Assembly: GCA_040772065.1 (NCBI GenBank)
Contig: JAXGYX010000001.1
Location: 2,232,001-2,296,000, forward strand
DNA from: JAXGYX01 sp040772065
Lineage (GTDB): Bacteria > Bacillota > Clostridia > Saccharofermentanales > Fastidiosipilaceae
Direction of reading: 5' to 3'
DNA: 64,000 nt
Shown here: positions 1-8,164 of the stretch, in pieces
Numbering within the stretch: the stretch's first letter is position 1
Layout: every line of letters starts with the position of its first letter
Translations under genes and position numbers: made by a program
The notes under the pieces: generated by a model
Told to the model about the DNA's origin: nothing
Databases searched by the model: none
What the model saw: the letters and a program-made list of their open reading frames with translations, nothing else

Positions 1-484
1 AGAGGGACCGGCTTTCTTCCTGGGCGAGCGAACTCATGATGGTGATGAGGAGTTCTCCCTTGGAATCCATTGTGTAGATGTTTTCCTTTTCAAAGAACAC
101 CTCAACGCCCTTATCCTTTAACTGGCGGACGTGGGTTAAGGTGTCGACCGTATTCCTAGCAAAACGGGATACTGATTTGGTCAGGATTAAGTCGATTTTA
201 CCTGCTAAGGCATCGGCGATCATTTCCTGAAAGCCCTCACGCTTTTTAGTCATCAGGCCGGAGATACCCTCATCGGTATAGACCTTCACAAAATCCCACT
301 CTGGATTGCTCTTGATGTGTTTCGTGTAGTAGCTAATCTGAGCTTCATAGCTGTTCAGCTGCTCGTCCATATCCGTTGAAACACGGGCATAGGCGGCAAC
401 CTTTCTTCTTTTGTTCTTACTCTTCGCTAAAAAGCCGTCCTGGGCTCTTTTCTTTGCAGGTATTACTCTTATTCTAGTTTCCAT
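1..484 (-). CDS. Serine recombinase, N-terminal part (runs off the left edge)
   Basis: Encodes the catalytic N-terminus of a resolvase/invertase-type serine recombinase that cuts and rejoins DNA at specific sites. The start codon is at 484 (complement). The translation contains AAYARVSTDMDEQLNSYEAQ with the nucleophilic serine in ARVST, then DEGISG, KSVSRFARNT and AQEESRS, all typical of the family. The last 11 bases of the preceding recombinase gene overlap this start, so the two are translationally coupled. It is about half identical by eye to that neighbour, suggesting a duplicated pair. It lies outside the ICE and is more GC-rich than the ICE genes. The C-terminal DNA-binding part is beyond the window. 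Confidence 0.9.
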   Translation of the reverse strand, partial: METRIRVIPAKKRAQDGFLAKSKNKRRKVAAYARVSTDMDEQLNSYEAQISYYTKHIKSNPEWDFVKVYTDEGISGLMTKKREGFQEMIADALAGKIDLILTKSVSRFARNTVDTLTHVRQLKDKGVEVFFEKENIYTMDSKGELLITIMSSLAQEESRSL

Positions 485-1757
485 AACGCTCCTTCGTCTT
501 TCTTCCTGCTGCCGCTCTCATCTCCTTTGTCCAAGATTCCGACCTCGACCGGTCTTCCCAGTAAATGTCCTTTTTGCTTCCGTCTTTAAAACGGAAGATG
601 AGCTTATTGCCGTTATGGACGATCACCTCATCAATCTTTTCTAAGAAGTTCATTTCATCAAATGAGGGAAGACCCAGTGCCTCGGCGGCAGATACTTCTA
701 AGGTATTCTCAGGCACTTGTTTTGACGGACAGGCCGCCACACCGCTTTTCCTGTAGGTACGGCACTGCCACTTATGATTACCTCGGTCGTACTTGCGATT
801 TAGGTTTGCTCCGCACACGCCGCAGATGAGTTTTCCTGAAAAGGCATGCTTGGTATCCGGTCGTTTCTTGTACGTCCTTTTCGCCTTCACTTCCCGGACG
901 GCTTCAAAAAGCTCCATCGAGATGATTGGCTCATGGCTATTCTCAATAAAGTATTGTGGCAGTTCGCCACGATTCTTGATCTGCTTTTTATCAAGGTGGT
1001 TTGGAACAAAGAGCTTTTGTAGGAGGGTGTTGCCCGTATAGAAAATATTCGCCGTCAGAACGTTCAGCCGATTGACCGACCACTTTGCTCCCTGAAGGGT
1101 ATAAATCTTGCGGCGGTTTAGGTCTTTAGCAATAGAGGAGGGCAGCTCGCCTAATTCATAACGCTCGAAGACTTCTTTTACCACTTTTGCTTCCTCGGGG
1201 ACGATCGTGACCTCGCCCAGCTCTACCAAATAGCCGTAGCATCTTCGAACTTGCTTCAACGACCCTTCCGCATAGCCCTTGCGAATGGACCACTTCATGT
1301 TGTTTGAAGCAGATCTTGATTCTTCTTGGGCGAAAGAAGCGAGGAGGGTTAAGAGAAGTTCCCCCTCGGCGTTCAGCGTGTTGATTTTTTCTCGCTCGAA
1401 GTATACGGCGATTTTTGATTCTTTGAGGTCTCGCACGATGTTTAAGAGGTTAACCGTGTTTCTGGCAAAGCGCGATATCGACTTTGTAATGATGAGGTCA
1501 ATCTTACCGTCTCTGCAGGCGGTCAAAAGTTCATCTAATCCCTCACGCTTGCTTTTAGTTCCGGTCACGCCGTCATCGATAAAAACGCCGGCGAACTCCC
1601 AGTCAGGGCGGGACATGATTTGCTTCTTGTAAAAATCAATCTGAGCGCCGAGGGAATGAAGCTGGGCGTCACTTGCGGTGGAGACCCTAGCGTAAGCTGC
1701 GACTTTTTTTCTGATAATCGTATCGGGTCTTCTGCTTGGTATCTTTGTAATTTTCAT
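474..1757 (-). CDS. Serine recombinase (resolvase + recombinase + zinc ribbon domains)
   Basis: A 427-residue serine recombinase. Residues ~18-160 are the resolvase domain, with catalytic Ser26 in YARVSTASD and the signature ITKSISRFARNT. Residues ~165-290 are the recombinase DNA-binding domain (SIRKGYAEGSLKQVRRCYGY). A zinc ribbon follows, with cysteines in CGVCGANL and WQCRTYRKSGVAACPSKQ. It is shorter than the 500-550-residue ICE recombinases at the right end and lacks their long coiled coil. Its stop overlaps the start of the downstream recombinase. Pairs or triplets like this move prophage-like islands, so the type III RM locus may itself lie at the edge of an older island. This is inference. 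Confidence 0.92.
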   Translation of the reverse strand: MKITKIPSRRPDTIIRKKVAAYARVSTASDAQLHSLGAQIDFYKKQIMSRPDWEFAGVFIDDGVTGTKSKREGLDELLTACRDGKIDLIITKSISRFARNTVNLLNIVRDLKESKIAVYFEREKINTLNAEGELLLTLLASFAQEESRSASNNMKWSIRKGYAEGSLKQVRRCYGYLVELGEVTIVPEEAKVVKEVFERYELGELPSSIAKDLNRRKIYTLQGAKWSVNRLNVLTANIFYTGNTLLQKLFVPNHLDKKQIKNRGELPQYFIENSHEPIISMELFEAVREVKAKRTYKKRPDTKHAFSGKLICGVCGANLNRKYDRGNHKWQCRTYRKSGVAACPSKQVPENTLEVSAAEALGLPSFDEMNFLEKIDEVIVHNGNKLIFRFKDGSKKDIYWEDRSRSESWTKEMRAAAGRKTKERYGN

Positions 1758-1797
1758 TTGAATCCCCTTTCCGTGTCACATATTTGCTCTATACACC

Positions 1798-1959
1798 TTA
1801 TATAGCAAGGCCGGAAATGGGAGGTTTTAGCTGCTCTTTTATGTGCATTAAGGAGGCTTCGAGTTCTTCCTCCGTCAGCAATCCTTTTTCAAATAAGCCC
1901 CTCAAAATCGCCCTCGCCAGTTGATAATCCGACTCTCTTTTCCATAGTTTTGCTGTCAT
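1798..1959 (-). CDS. Small SHOCT-domain-like protein
   Basis: A 53-residue protein, MTAKLWKRESDYQLARAILR... followed by GLFEKGLLTEEELEASL. The short helix-loop-helix with LLTEEE is what SHOCT domains look like. Its ATG overlaps the stop of the upstream gene as ATGA, so it is co-translated with the HTH/zinc-finger protein. Such small proteins often sit beside recombinase genes in Clostridia and Erysipelotrichia islands. The function is unknown. Confidence 0.7.
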   Translation of the reverse strand: MTAKLWKRESDYQLARAILRGLFEKGLLTEEELEASLMHIKEQLKPPISGLAI

Positions 1960-2327
1960 CTGAAATCACCGAACCTGTCTTTGATGTAGCAGGGATGGGA
2001 GCAGTACTTTCTTGAACTTCGTGCCTTGAAAACTTGCCCACAGGCAGGGCAAAGGTGGTCTGTTTGATATCGCTTAGGGTGGGCATTCCAATAAGCCTGA
2101 CGGCACTTATCCGAACAAAATCTTCTAGGACGGCCGTTCTCGTAGCCGGGAAGCCTTGCCCCACATTGGAGACAAGCTTCCTCATTTGATTTGTTCAGAT
2201 TGATTTTTTGCCGACGACAGAAAGATTTAACCGTGTTGACGTTAAGCCCAAGGTCTTTAGCGATGCTTGCTATCGAGTCACCTTTTTCACGCCTTGTTAT
2301 GATGATGTTCTGTTCACGCTCAGTCAT
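1956..2327 (-). CDS. HTH and zinc-finger DNA-binding protein
   Basis: A 123-residue protein. Residues ~1-45 form a helix-turn-helix resembling sigma-70 region 4 or a resolvase HTH (KGDSIASIAKDLGLNVNTVK). It is followed by two CxxC-type zinc-finger pairs (CLQCGARL, FCSDKCRQAYW, LCPACGQVF, YCSHPC). I chose the ATG at 2327 because AAGGCGGG lies 5-12 bases upstream; a TTG at 2345 is in frame but lacks a site. It is the first gene of a leftward group with the SHOCT-like peptide and probably the recombinases. A regulatory role in recombinase expression is inference. Confidence 0.75.
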   Translation of the reverse strand: MTEREQNIIITRREKGDSIASIAKDLGLNVNTVKSFCRRQKINLNKSNEEACLQCGARLPGYENGRPRRFCSDKCRQAYWNAHPKRYQTDHLCPACGQVFKARSSRKYCSHPCYIKDRFGDFR

Positions 2328-2423
2328 AGTTACCCGCCTTTCCAAAAGTTCTCACTTTCTAGGCAGGAGATGACGGGGTTTTGAACGGGCTGAGGAAATA
2401 GATACAAAGCTAGTCAATCTGAT

Positions 2424-2452
2424 TATGATTAATGTCTTGATTCAGGTATAAT
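2424..2452 (+). promoter_or_regulatory. Promoter of the type III RM operon
   Basis: A perfect TATAAT at 2447-2452 lies 24 bases before the regulator gene, with only a weak -35 (TATGAT, 2424-2429). The AATC...GATT dyads just upstream (2416-2442) could be operator half-sites for the small XRE protein encoded next. The operator idea is inference. Confidence 0.45.
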
Positions 2453-2476
2453 GGAAAAAATTCAAGGAGGCTCGCC

Positions 2477-2692
2477 ATGCAGGTGCGTTGTAGACTCTCG
2501 ACGCTTATGGGACGAGAGAAATATCAGATTCAAGATGTGCATGAAAAGACCGGCCTGTCTCGGATGACGATTTCTAAGCTCTATAACGAAAAGTCGACTA
2601 GAATTGACTTTGATACGATTTTGAAGCTCTGTCAACTCTTCGATTGTGAAGTGGGCGAGCTTTTGTATTTAGATGGAGGTAGAGATGAGTAA
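2477..2692 (+). CDS. Small XRE-family regulator of the type III RM operon
   Basis: A 71-residue Cro/C1-type helix-turn-helix protein (KYQIQDVHEKTGLSRMTISK, then DFDTILKLCQLFDCEVGELL). The ribosome-binding site AAGGAGG lies 10 bases upstream. Its end overlaps the mod start by 5 bases, so it is the first gene of the regulator-mod-res operon. Small Cro-like proteins commonly act as controller proteins that time methylase and nuclease expression in RM systems; that role here is inferred from position. A similar 72-residue regulator precedes the type I RM system at 31.9 kb. Confidence 0.85.
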   Translation: MQVRCRLSTLMGREKYQIQDVHEKTGLSRMTISKLYNEKSTRIDFDTILKLCQLFDCEVGELLYLDGGRDE

Positions 2693-3961
2693 CATTTCGC
2701 AAAAGAAGCGTGCTGCTATGCTCGCCTATCTTGCTGAGTTAAAACAGGTTCACAATGATGATGAGAGCATTCGTGCCCTGAACGAGATAGAAGCGGCCCT
2801 AACCGAGAAAAAGTACGGTCTTGTATGGGAAGAACATACCGAACAAGTTGATCAGATGTTAGAGGATAACATCCCCGTTTTTATAGAAGATGAGGCGCGA
2901 AAGATTGTTGCTGATCCTGATCAGCCGTTTAATTTCCTCATTGAAGGTGACAATCTTCATTCGTTAAAGCTTTTGGAAAAAACACACAAAGGAAAGATAG
3001 ATATCATCTACATAGATCCGCCTTACAATACTGGTAACAAGGATTTTAAATATGACGATAATTTTGTTGATTTAGATGATGGCTACCGACATTCAAAATG
3101 GCTATCTTTTATGAATAGGAGGCTTAAATTAGCTAATGAACTTCTTTCTGAGGATGGAATTATTTTTGTAAGCATAGACAAAAATGAAGGGTTTCAATTG
3201 AAACTACTCATGGATGAAATTTTTGGTGAAGACTCGATGGTCGCTGACCTTCATGTGGAAACATCAATTATAGGAGGTCCTCGTAGAATTCCAGCAATGA
3301 AAGGAAGTGTAGTTAAAACTGCGGAATTTGTTTTGGGGTACACCAAAAGTAAAGATACGCTAATTATGAAACAACCTAAATTCGATTATATACCGGGCTA
3401 TGATACACACTATTCTCTTTTTTACGATGATTCGCAAAAAACTATTATTTCGTTACTGGAAGTCTTAAAAAACACAGAATTTATTAAAGAAGTTTTTAAA
3501 GCCCTTAATCTTAGAGTCTCTCTTAAAAATTTGGAGAAAGTTATCTATTCCAGTGAGAAAGTAAGAAACTGGCTCTATTCTGAAGACATAGCAAAGAGGA
3601 TATTTAGAAAATCGGACAGTGTTGGGGATCTTCCCAAAGAGGTCACGTCCGGGAAACCCGTGAATAGCCTGATTGTTCATGACAATAAACCATACATAGT
3701 TGATAAAAATAATGTTGTAAAGGGGTTATTTGTATATTGGGATAGAATAGGACCGACTGATGATTATTTCAACAGTTTTGGGGAACGTAGCGTCAGAGGG
3801 AATCTTTGGAAAGGATTTCAATCTGATGGTGGAAATCTGGCGAAAGAGGGCGGGGTATCATTTAAAAAGGGAAAAAAGCCTATTCGCTTAATAAAACAAT
3901 TAATTCATTCAGTTAGAGAGGCTAATGATAATGATATTACTGTGCTAGATTTCTTTGCGGG
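2688..3961 (+). pseudogene. mod: Type III DNA methyltransferase Mod, N-terminal part, interrupted by the ICE
   Basis: This is the first 424 codons plus two bases of a type III adenine methyltransferase, which methylates one strand of an asymmetric site and supplies specificity to Res. The catalytic motif DPPYNTG is at residues 111-117. The fragment ends inside the AdoMet-binding motif (LDFFAG), where the ICE begins. Translation then runs 33 codons into ICE sequence and stops at 4061, giving an inactive hybrid. The start at 2688 has GGAGG 6-10 bases upstream; an ATG at 2673 is in frame but has no site. Joining this piece to 63321-63798 gives exactly 584 codons in frame, so the break is a clean insertion. 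Confidence 0.93.
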
Positions 3962-3972
3962 GGAGGATGTCA
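3959..3972. other. Left attachment site (attL) of the ICE
   Basis: The mod sequence TTTGCGGG meets ICE sequence GGAGGATGTCATAA here. The core shared with the right end is GGG (3959-3961); any of its bases could be the crossover point. The ICE arm GATGTCA (3966-3972) is an inverted copy of TGACATC at 63308-63314, as expected for a serine-recombinase attP split into two ends. Confidence 0.85.
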
Positions 3973-4215
3973 TAATAGTGACAAGGGGTAAAAACGCTGT
4001 ATTTAATAGGGTTTTGAAGCTTCCACAAAGTCACAAAACGACAAATTGGTGTGCTGCTTAGAGCTTTTATCTAAGAAATAAGGGTTGTAAGCAGTACATC
4101 AGTGCCCCTAGTAATCTATAAGTTAAGAATATAAGGACATATCATTTTAGTTCATATATAGTTTAATGCAATCATATTTGAAGTGAGACAAATGAAATTG
4201 AAGGAGGAACTCATT

Positions 4216-4644
4216 ATGGGAAAAAATATAAGTGACTATTTGTACGGAGCAGGAAATATAATGTTAAATGCAACAAGAGAAGTTGTACAAAGACATGAAG
4301 ATGAGTCTGTTCAGGCAGAACGAAATTATGGTGCAGGGATCCTCATTCAAGCACTGTTTGAAGTAAATGTTGAAGATGATGTGATTATTAGTTTAGTTCA
4401 GAAATACTATGGTTTTAGTGAAAGAGAAAGCGAAGAACTGATGGTTTCAGAACGAACCATAAATATACCATGTCAGAAATTAGAGACATTTCTTGTACGT
4501 TCAGAAGGATACACAAGAGATGAAGCTGTAAATTTCATTTTAAAAAATGGTATTCCAGATTTTTTGAGAGAAAAGAAAGTTTCCTGGAAACTATCACCAA
4601 GGGAATTACTTTTAAAAGTAGAAAAAGAGCAACAGAATTATTAG
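4216..4644 (+). CDS. Unknown 142-residue protein at the ICE left end
   Basis: I do not recognise this protein. It is mostly helical and charged, with MGKNISDYLYGAG at the start and a second half (GYTRDEAVNFILKNGIPDFL) that looks like a small helical bundle. The start at 4216 is favoured by AAGGAGGA 8 bases upstream; an ATG at 4192 has no such site. It is the first ICE gene after attL and probably pairs with the nuclease-fold gene 53 bases downstream. In the +1 frame its 3' end stays open into the next gene without a stop, so the two may once have been one gene, but I cannot show this. Confidence 0.6.
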   Translation: MGKNISDYLYGAGNIMLNATREVVQRHEDESVQAERNYGAGILIQALFEVNVEDDVIISLVQKYYGFSERESEELMVSERTINIPCQKLETFLVRSEGYTRDEAVNFILKNGIPDFLREKKVSWKLSPRELLLKVEKEQQNY

Positions 4645-4697
4645 AAGATACTTCAGATGATTCTATTTGCCTATTTGATGAAGATGAGGCTATCGGG

Positions 4698-5207
4698 ATG
4701 AAATATGATTATTATGAGAAAAAAATAAATGATGTGATAATGAAATGCCCTATTGAATCAGGGATTGAAATACTTGTTTACAATGTTCTTAACGAGGTTA
4801 TTGATTCAACAAAATTGTCACTTGTAGACATTAATCGCCTTCGGAAAGATAGAGATTATAGATTGACTACAGATGGGGGAATAGCAGATATAGCTGTTCT
4901 TTCGGAAGACTTTGAATACCGCACAGATGTTGGAACAGTCTATGGATTTATTGAAGTGAAGGCAACAAATGAGCTACTTTCAGTAACGGGACAAATTGAA
5001 GGTCAAAAAAAAGATATTGTTCATTATATATACACCAACGGATTAGCTTGGAAATATTATAAAGATGGAGAGATTAATTGGGAAATTGTATTATCTTATG
5101 ATGAAAATCAAGCATGTTCAGTATTGAGAGAACCTAAAAGGATATCAATAGATTCAAAGAAATTTGATACTTTGATTGATGAACTCAAAAAAATTAACTG
5201 GTTCTAA
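4698..5207 (+). CDS. Orphan HsdR_N-like protein with PD-(D/E)xK nuclease fold
   Basis: A 169-residue protein resembling the N-terminal nuclease domain of type I restriction subunit HsdR. It has the strand pattern GGIADIAVL (Asp of the fold) followed by YGFIEVKATNE with the E-x-K pair. The downstream part (VHYIYTNGLAWKYYKDGEI) is the usual continuation of this domain. There are no helicase motifs and no methylase partner beside it, so it is an orphan nuclease-like domain. It lies within the first 1.3 kb of the ICE, a common place for accessory genes. Nuclease activity is inferred from fold only; it could bind DNA without cutting. Confidence 0.65.
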   Translation: MKYDYYEKKINDVIMKCPIESGIEILVYNVLNEVIDSTKLSLVDINRLRKDRDYRLTTDGGIADIAVLSEDFEYRTDVGTVYGFIEVKATNELLSVTGQIEGQKKDIVHYIYTNGLAWKYYKDGEINWEIVLSYDENQACSVLREPKRISIDSKKFDTLIDELKKINWF

Positions 5208-5267
5208 GATAATCAACACTAATCTCAAGTAAAATAGATTTCTAAAAATTAAATATGGATGGATAAG

Positions 5268-5300
5268 CGATTAGAGATAAAAATCTAGTCGTTTTTTTTT
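5268..5300 (+). terminator. Hairpin with U-tract before the replication initiator gene
   Basis: CGATTAGA (5268-5275) pairs with TCTAGTCG (5284-5291, one wobble), followed by nine T residues. It lies only 26 bases before the GTG start of repA, so it may end leftover transcription from the left-end genes or act as an attenuator of repA. Confidence 0.7.
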
Positions 5301-5325
5301 ATGCCCAAAAGAAAGGAGGAAAGGC

Positions 5326-6087
5326 GTGGAATTTGAATATTACCACAACAATGATGGTGATCAGTTTCGATATATTCAGTTGCCAACCATCTTGTTAGAA
5401 CATGAATATTTTTCTGGTTTATCTTTGGAAGCCATCGTCTTGTATTCCATGATGCTTAACCGAATAAGTTTGTCATTTAGGAACGGTTGGATTGATGAGC
5501 ACTCAAGAGTATATATCTATTTCACATTGGAAGAGGTCATGAAGAAGCTTAGATGCAAATCACAAAAAGCAACGAAGATTATAGCTGAACTTGATGTAGA
5601 TAAAGGTATAGGACTGATTGAGAGGAAAAGGCAAGGTCTTGGAAAGCCGACAATTATTTATGTGAAAAACTTTATGAGTATTTTCAAGAATAAAGACTAT
5701 GGAAAAACAGAAGTCCAGACTAGTGAAAATCAAAACTCTGTAACTTTGAAAAACAGAAGTCCTGACTGCGGTAAATCAAAATCTAACTATATAGATATTA
5801 GTGAACCTGATTTAAGAAAGAATGATATGAGGAGTGACACCTCCCTTTTTGGATTATTTCAAAATGTCATTTTAACTCAAGAAGACTATGAAGAACTCTC
5901 AAGAACGATTGTTGAAGACCTAGATGGTTTGATAGACAGGCTATCAGCCTACATGACTTCAACAGGAAAGACCTATAAGAGCCATAAAGCAACGCTTTTA
6001 TCCTGGCACTTACAGGATGAAAAGAAATTTAAAAAGAAATCAACCGTACTTAGCTACGATGATTATGACAAAGGAGAACACTTGTGA
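5326..6087 (+). CDS. repA: Replication initiator protein, RepA_N type
   Basis: A 253-residue protein whose N-terminus (FRYIQLPTILLEHEYFSGLS, then LYSMMLNRISLS) is the winged-helix RepA_N domain found in initiators of Gram-positive plasmids and Tn1549-type ICEs. It presumably starts replication of the excised circle and works with the DnaC-like ATPase encoded next. The GTG start at 5326 is supported by AAAGGAGG 7 bases upstream. The middle (residues ~120-165) is a polar linker and the C-terminus is helical. It opens a tightly packed rightward operon (repA, dnaC, pcfB, BRO, virD4). As in other ICEs of the family, the initiator may keep the element in daughter cells after excision. Confidence 0.85.
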   Translation: MEFEYYHNNDGDQFRYIQLPTILLEHEYFSGLSLEAIVLYSMMLNRISLSFRNGWIDEHSRVYIYFTLEEVMKKLRCKSQKATKIIAELDVDKGIGLIERKRQGLGKPTIIYVKNFMSIFKNKDYGKTEVQTSENQNSVTLKNRSPDCGKSKSNYIDISEPDLRKNDMRSDTSLFGLFQNVILTQEDYEELSRTIVEDLDGLIDRLSAYMTSTGKTYKSHKATLLSWHLQDEKKFKKKSTVLSYDDYDKGEHL

Positions 6088-6917
6088 TGAGTGAAATGAA
6101 GAAAATTAGAATGGGAGAAGCAAGTTTTAACTACTCTCCAGAAACAGCCTATGAGAAAAACGGCAATGTCTATTGCAACACATGCCATGAACAGATTAAT
6201 GGCGAAGTAGTCAATATGATGGGCACTTGGATGTGTTTCAGAATTCAGTGCCAGTGTGAAAAGGAAGAAGAAAAAAGATGGAAAGAACGGGAGCGAGTAA
6301 TGCGGGTAAATCAATTAAAGGACACTTGTTTTACTAATCCTAAACAAAGAAACTACACGCTAGATAAATGTCTTATCAGTAATGAAAAAACAATCGGTGT
6401 TGTTTCTAACTACATTAAGAAATTCGATGAGGTAAGAAAAAAGAATGTGGGTCTTCTCTTCTTTGGTGAAGTTGGTAGCGGTAAAAGCTATCTGGCCGCA
6501 GCGATAGCAAATGCAGTGATGGAAGAATATGAAATCACCTGTAAGATGCGAAACTTCTCCCAGATTATCAATGACTTGCAGTCAGGCGGATTCGACCTAG
6601 ACAAAAACAGATATATTGATTCACTGGTCAGAACACCACTTCTTATCCTTGATGATTTAGGGATTGAGAGAAATACACCATACGCTTTAGAACAAGTCTA
6701 CAACATCATCAATGGTCGAAGTTTACAAGGCTTACCAACCATAATTACTACCAATTTAAGTCTTGAAGATATCAAGAATCACACAGAAAGCATCGAGCTA
6801 AAGAGAATTTATTCCAGAGTTCTAGAGATGTGTATTCCCGTTCTAGTGAGTGGAGCAGATATCAGAGAACAGATTCATAAAAAGAAAATACAAGAATCAA
6901 GAGAGTTGCTCTTGTAG
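6087..6917 (+). CDS. DnaC/DnaI-like helicase loader ATPase
   Basis: A 276-residue AAA+ ATPase of the DnaC/IstB group that loads the replicative helicase. The N-terminus has a zinc-binding cluster (CNTCHEQ ... CQCEKE). Walker A is GEVGSGKS (~residue 126), Walker B is LLILDDLG (~185), and a sensor region contains IITTNLS. The ATG at 6087 overlaps the stop of repA by one base and has AAAGGAG 10 bases upstream; a GTG one codon earlier is also possible. Position after RepA is the usual arrangement in Tn1549-type elements, where the two probably work together at the ICE origin. Confidence 0.88.
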   Translation: MSEMKKIRMGEASFNYSPETAYEKNGNVYCNTCHEQINGEVVNMMGTWMCFRIQCQCEKEEEKRWKERERVMRVNQLKDTCFTNPKQRNYTLDKCLISNEKTIGVVSNYIKKFDEVRKKNVGLLFFGEVGSGKSYLAAAIANAVMEEYEITCKMRNFSQIINDLQSGGFDLDKNRYIDSLVRTPLLILDDLGIERNTPYALEQVYNIINGRSLQGLPTIITTNLSLEDIKNHTESIELKRIYSRVLEMCIPVLVSGADIREQIHKKKIQESRELLL

Positions 6918-6929
6918 GAGGTGATAAAC

Positions 6930-7418
6930 ATGATTAACGAAGAAACTAGTAATAAGACCTTGCACATGGAAATGCAAGCAGCAAAAGTAACTGCAAAGGG
7001 AATACAAAAACTGTTAAAGGATCTCATGCAAAAGCTAGACCAACAGAAGCAGAGCCTTGATAGTTATCTAAAAAGTTCCTCAAAGGAAGTCACCATGAAA
7101 GATATGGTGAAAAAGGGGCAACTGGAAGAATTAGAGGTTAAAGATTGTGACCTAAAGGAACTGAAAAAAGAACTCAATAAAAATGGAGTGAAGTTTTCAG
7201 TGATGAAAGATAAGGAAACAGGAAATCACTCGGTATTCTTTCAAGCGAAAGATACGGCTGTTATGGAAAAGGCATTTCGTAATACCTTAGCCACTGTTGA
7301 GAAAAAGGAAGCGAAGAAAGATTCTGTGATTCAATCAATCGATAAATATAAACAAGCGATGAAAGATACTGTCACGAAGGATAAGGTGAAAAATAAGCAA
7401 AAGGAGCAAAGTCTATGA
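6930..7418 (+). CDS. PcfB-like (DUF3801) conjugation accessory protein
   Basis: A 162-residue, strongly helical and lysine-rich protein with the pattern AAKVTAKGIQKLLKDLMQ at the N-terminus and SVFFQAKDTAVMEKAFRNTL in the core, as in PcfB family proteins. PcfB of enterococcal pheromone plasmids is an adaptor that helps present the relaxosome to the PcfC/VirD4 coupling protein. The ATG at 6930 follows GGAGGTG by 7 bases. Its stop overlaps the next gene by 4 bases. It lies two genes before the VirD4 gene, which fits the adaptor role. Confidence 0.75.
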   Translation: MINEETSNKTLHMEMQAAKVTAKGIQKLLKDLMQKLDQQKQSLDSYLKSSSKEVTMKDMVKKGQLEELEVKDCDLKELKKELNKNGVKFSVMKDKETGNHSVFFQAKDTAVMEKAFRNTLATVEKKEAKKDSVIQSIDKYKQAMKDTVTKDKVKNKQKEQSL

Positions 7419-8164
7419 GAGAAAATCAAATACAACAATTTCAGAATCAACATTTTGGAAAGCTCACTGTCATAGAAATTGATAGTGAGTTTTTCTTTAT
7501 AGGAAAAGAAGTCGCAGAACTACTGGGATACAAAAATGGTAGCAGAGATGTAAATCGGCATGTTGATGAAGAAGATCGGTGCATATTTCAAAACTACCAA
7601 AACGGTACTTTTGAAAATATACCAAATAGAGGAGTAACCATTATCAACGAATCAGGACTTTATAGCTTGATTTTGTTATCAAAGCTTCCGAGTGCAAAAG
7701 CTTTTAAACACTGGGTGACGAAAGAAGTTTTACCAAGCATTCGAAAACATGGTGGTTATATTGGAAATCAAGAAAATAAATCAAATGAAGAAATTCTTGC
7801 CAGTGCAGTCCTTGTTGCTCAAAGGGTAATTCAGGAAAAAGAACAAGTAATCGAGCAGTTAAAACCAAAAGCAGATTACTATGATCAGCTAGTGAGTCAA
7901 AATCTTTTAACGAACCTAAGAAACACAGCAAAGGAGCTAAAAATTCCACAAAATAAATTCATTGCGTTTTTACTGGAAAACAAATATATCTATCGAGATA
8001 AGTATGAAAGGCTTCTTCCCTATGCACAAAAGAACAAGGGCTATTTCGAGATTAAAGAGTGGTACAACTTCTATAATGATTTAGTTGGGATTCAAACCAT
8101 GGTAACACCAAAAGGTCGGGAGCATTTTCTGATTCTGACTGGAGGTGATGTCACTTGTGACTAG
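7415..8164 (+). CDS. BRO-N / KilAC antirepressor-like protein
   Basis: A 249-residue phage-type protein. Residues ~10-110 form a BRO-N domain (FFIGKEVAELLGYKNGSRDV ... ALVLLSK-like segment, FKHWVTKEVLPSIRKHGGY). Residues ~150-245 form a KilAC-type domain (LKPKADYYDQLV ... LLENKYIYRDKYERLLPY). Such proteins in prophages counter repressors; in Tn1549-type ICEs they sit in the same place between PcfB and VirD4. The start overlaps the PcfB stop as ATGA. An effect on the XRE/ImmA repressor module at 55-56 kb is a reasonable guess but not shown. Confidence 0.82.
   Translation: MRENQIQQFQNQHFGKLTVIEIDSEFFFIGKEVAELLGYKNGSRDVNRHVDEEDRCIFQNYQNGTFENIPNRGVTIINESGLYSLILLSKLPSAKAFKHWVTKEVLPSIRKHGGYIGNQENKSNEEILASAVLVAQRVIQEKEQVIEQLKPKADYYDQLVSQNLLTNLRNTAKELKIPQNKFIAFLLENKYIYRDKYERLLPYAQKNKGYFEIKEWYNFYNDLVGIQTMVTPKGREHFLILTGGDVTCD

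Noticed and set aside
3962..4061. Functional Mod with an altered C-terminus from the ICE
   Set aside because: The AdoMet motif is cut after FAG and the whole C-terminal domain is missing, so activity is very unlikely.
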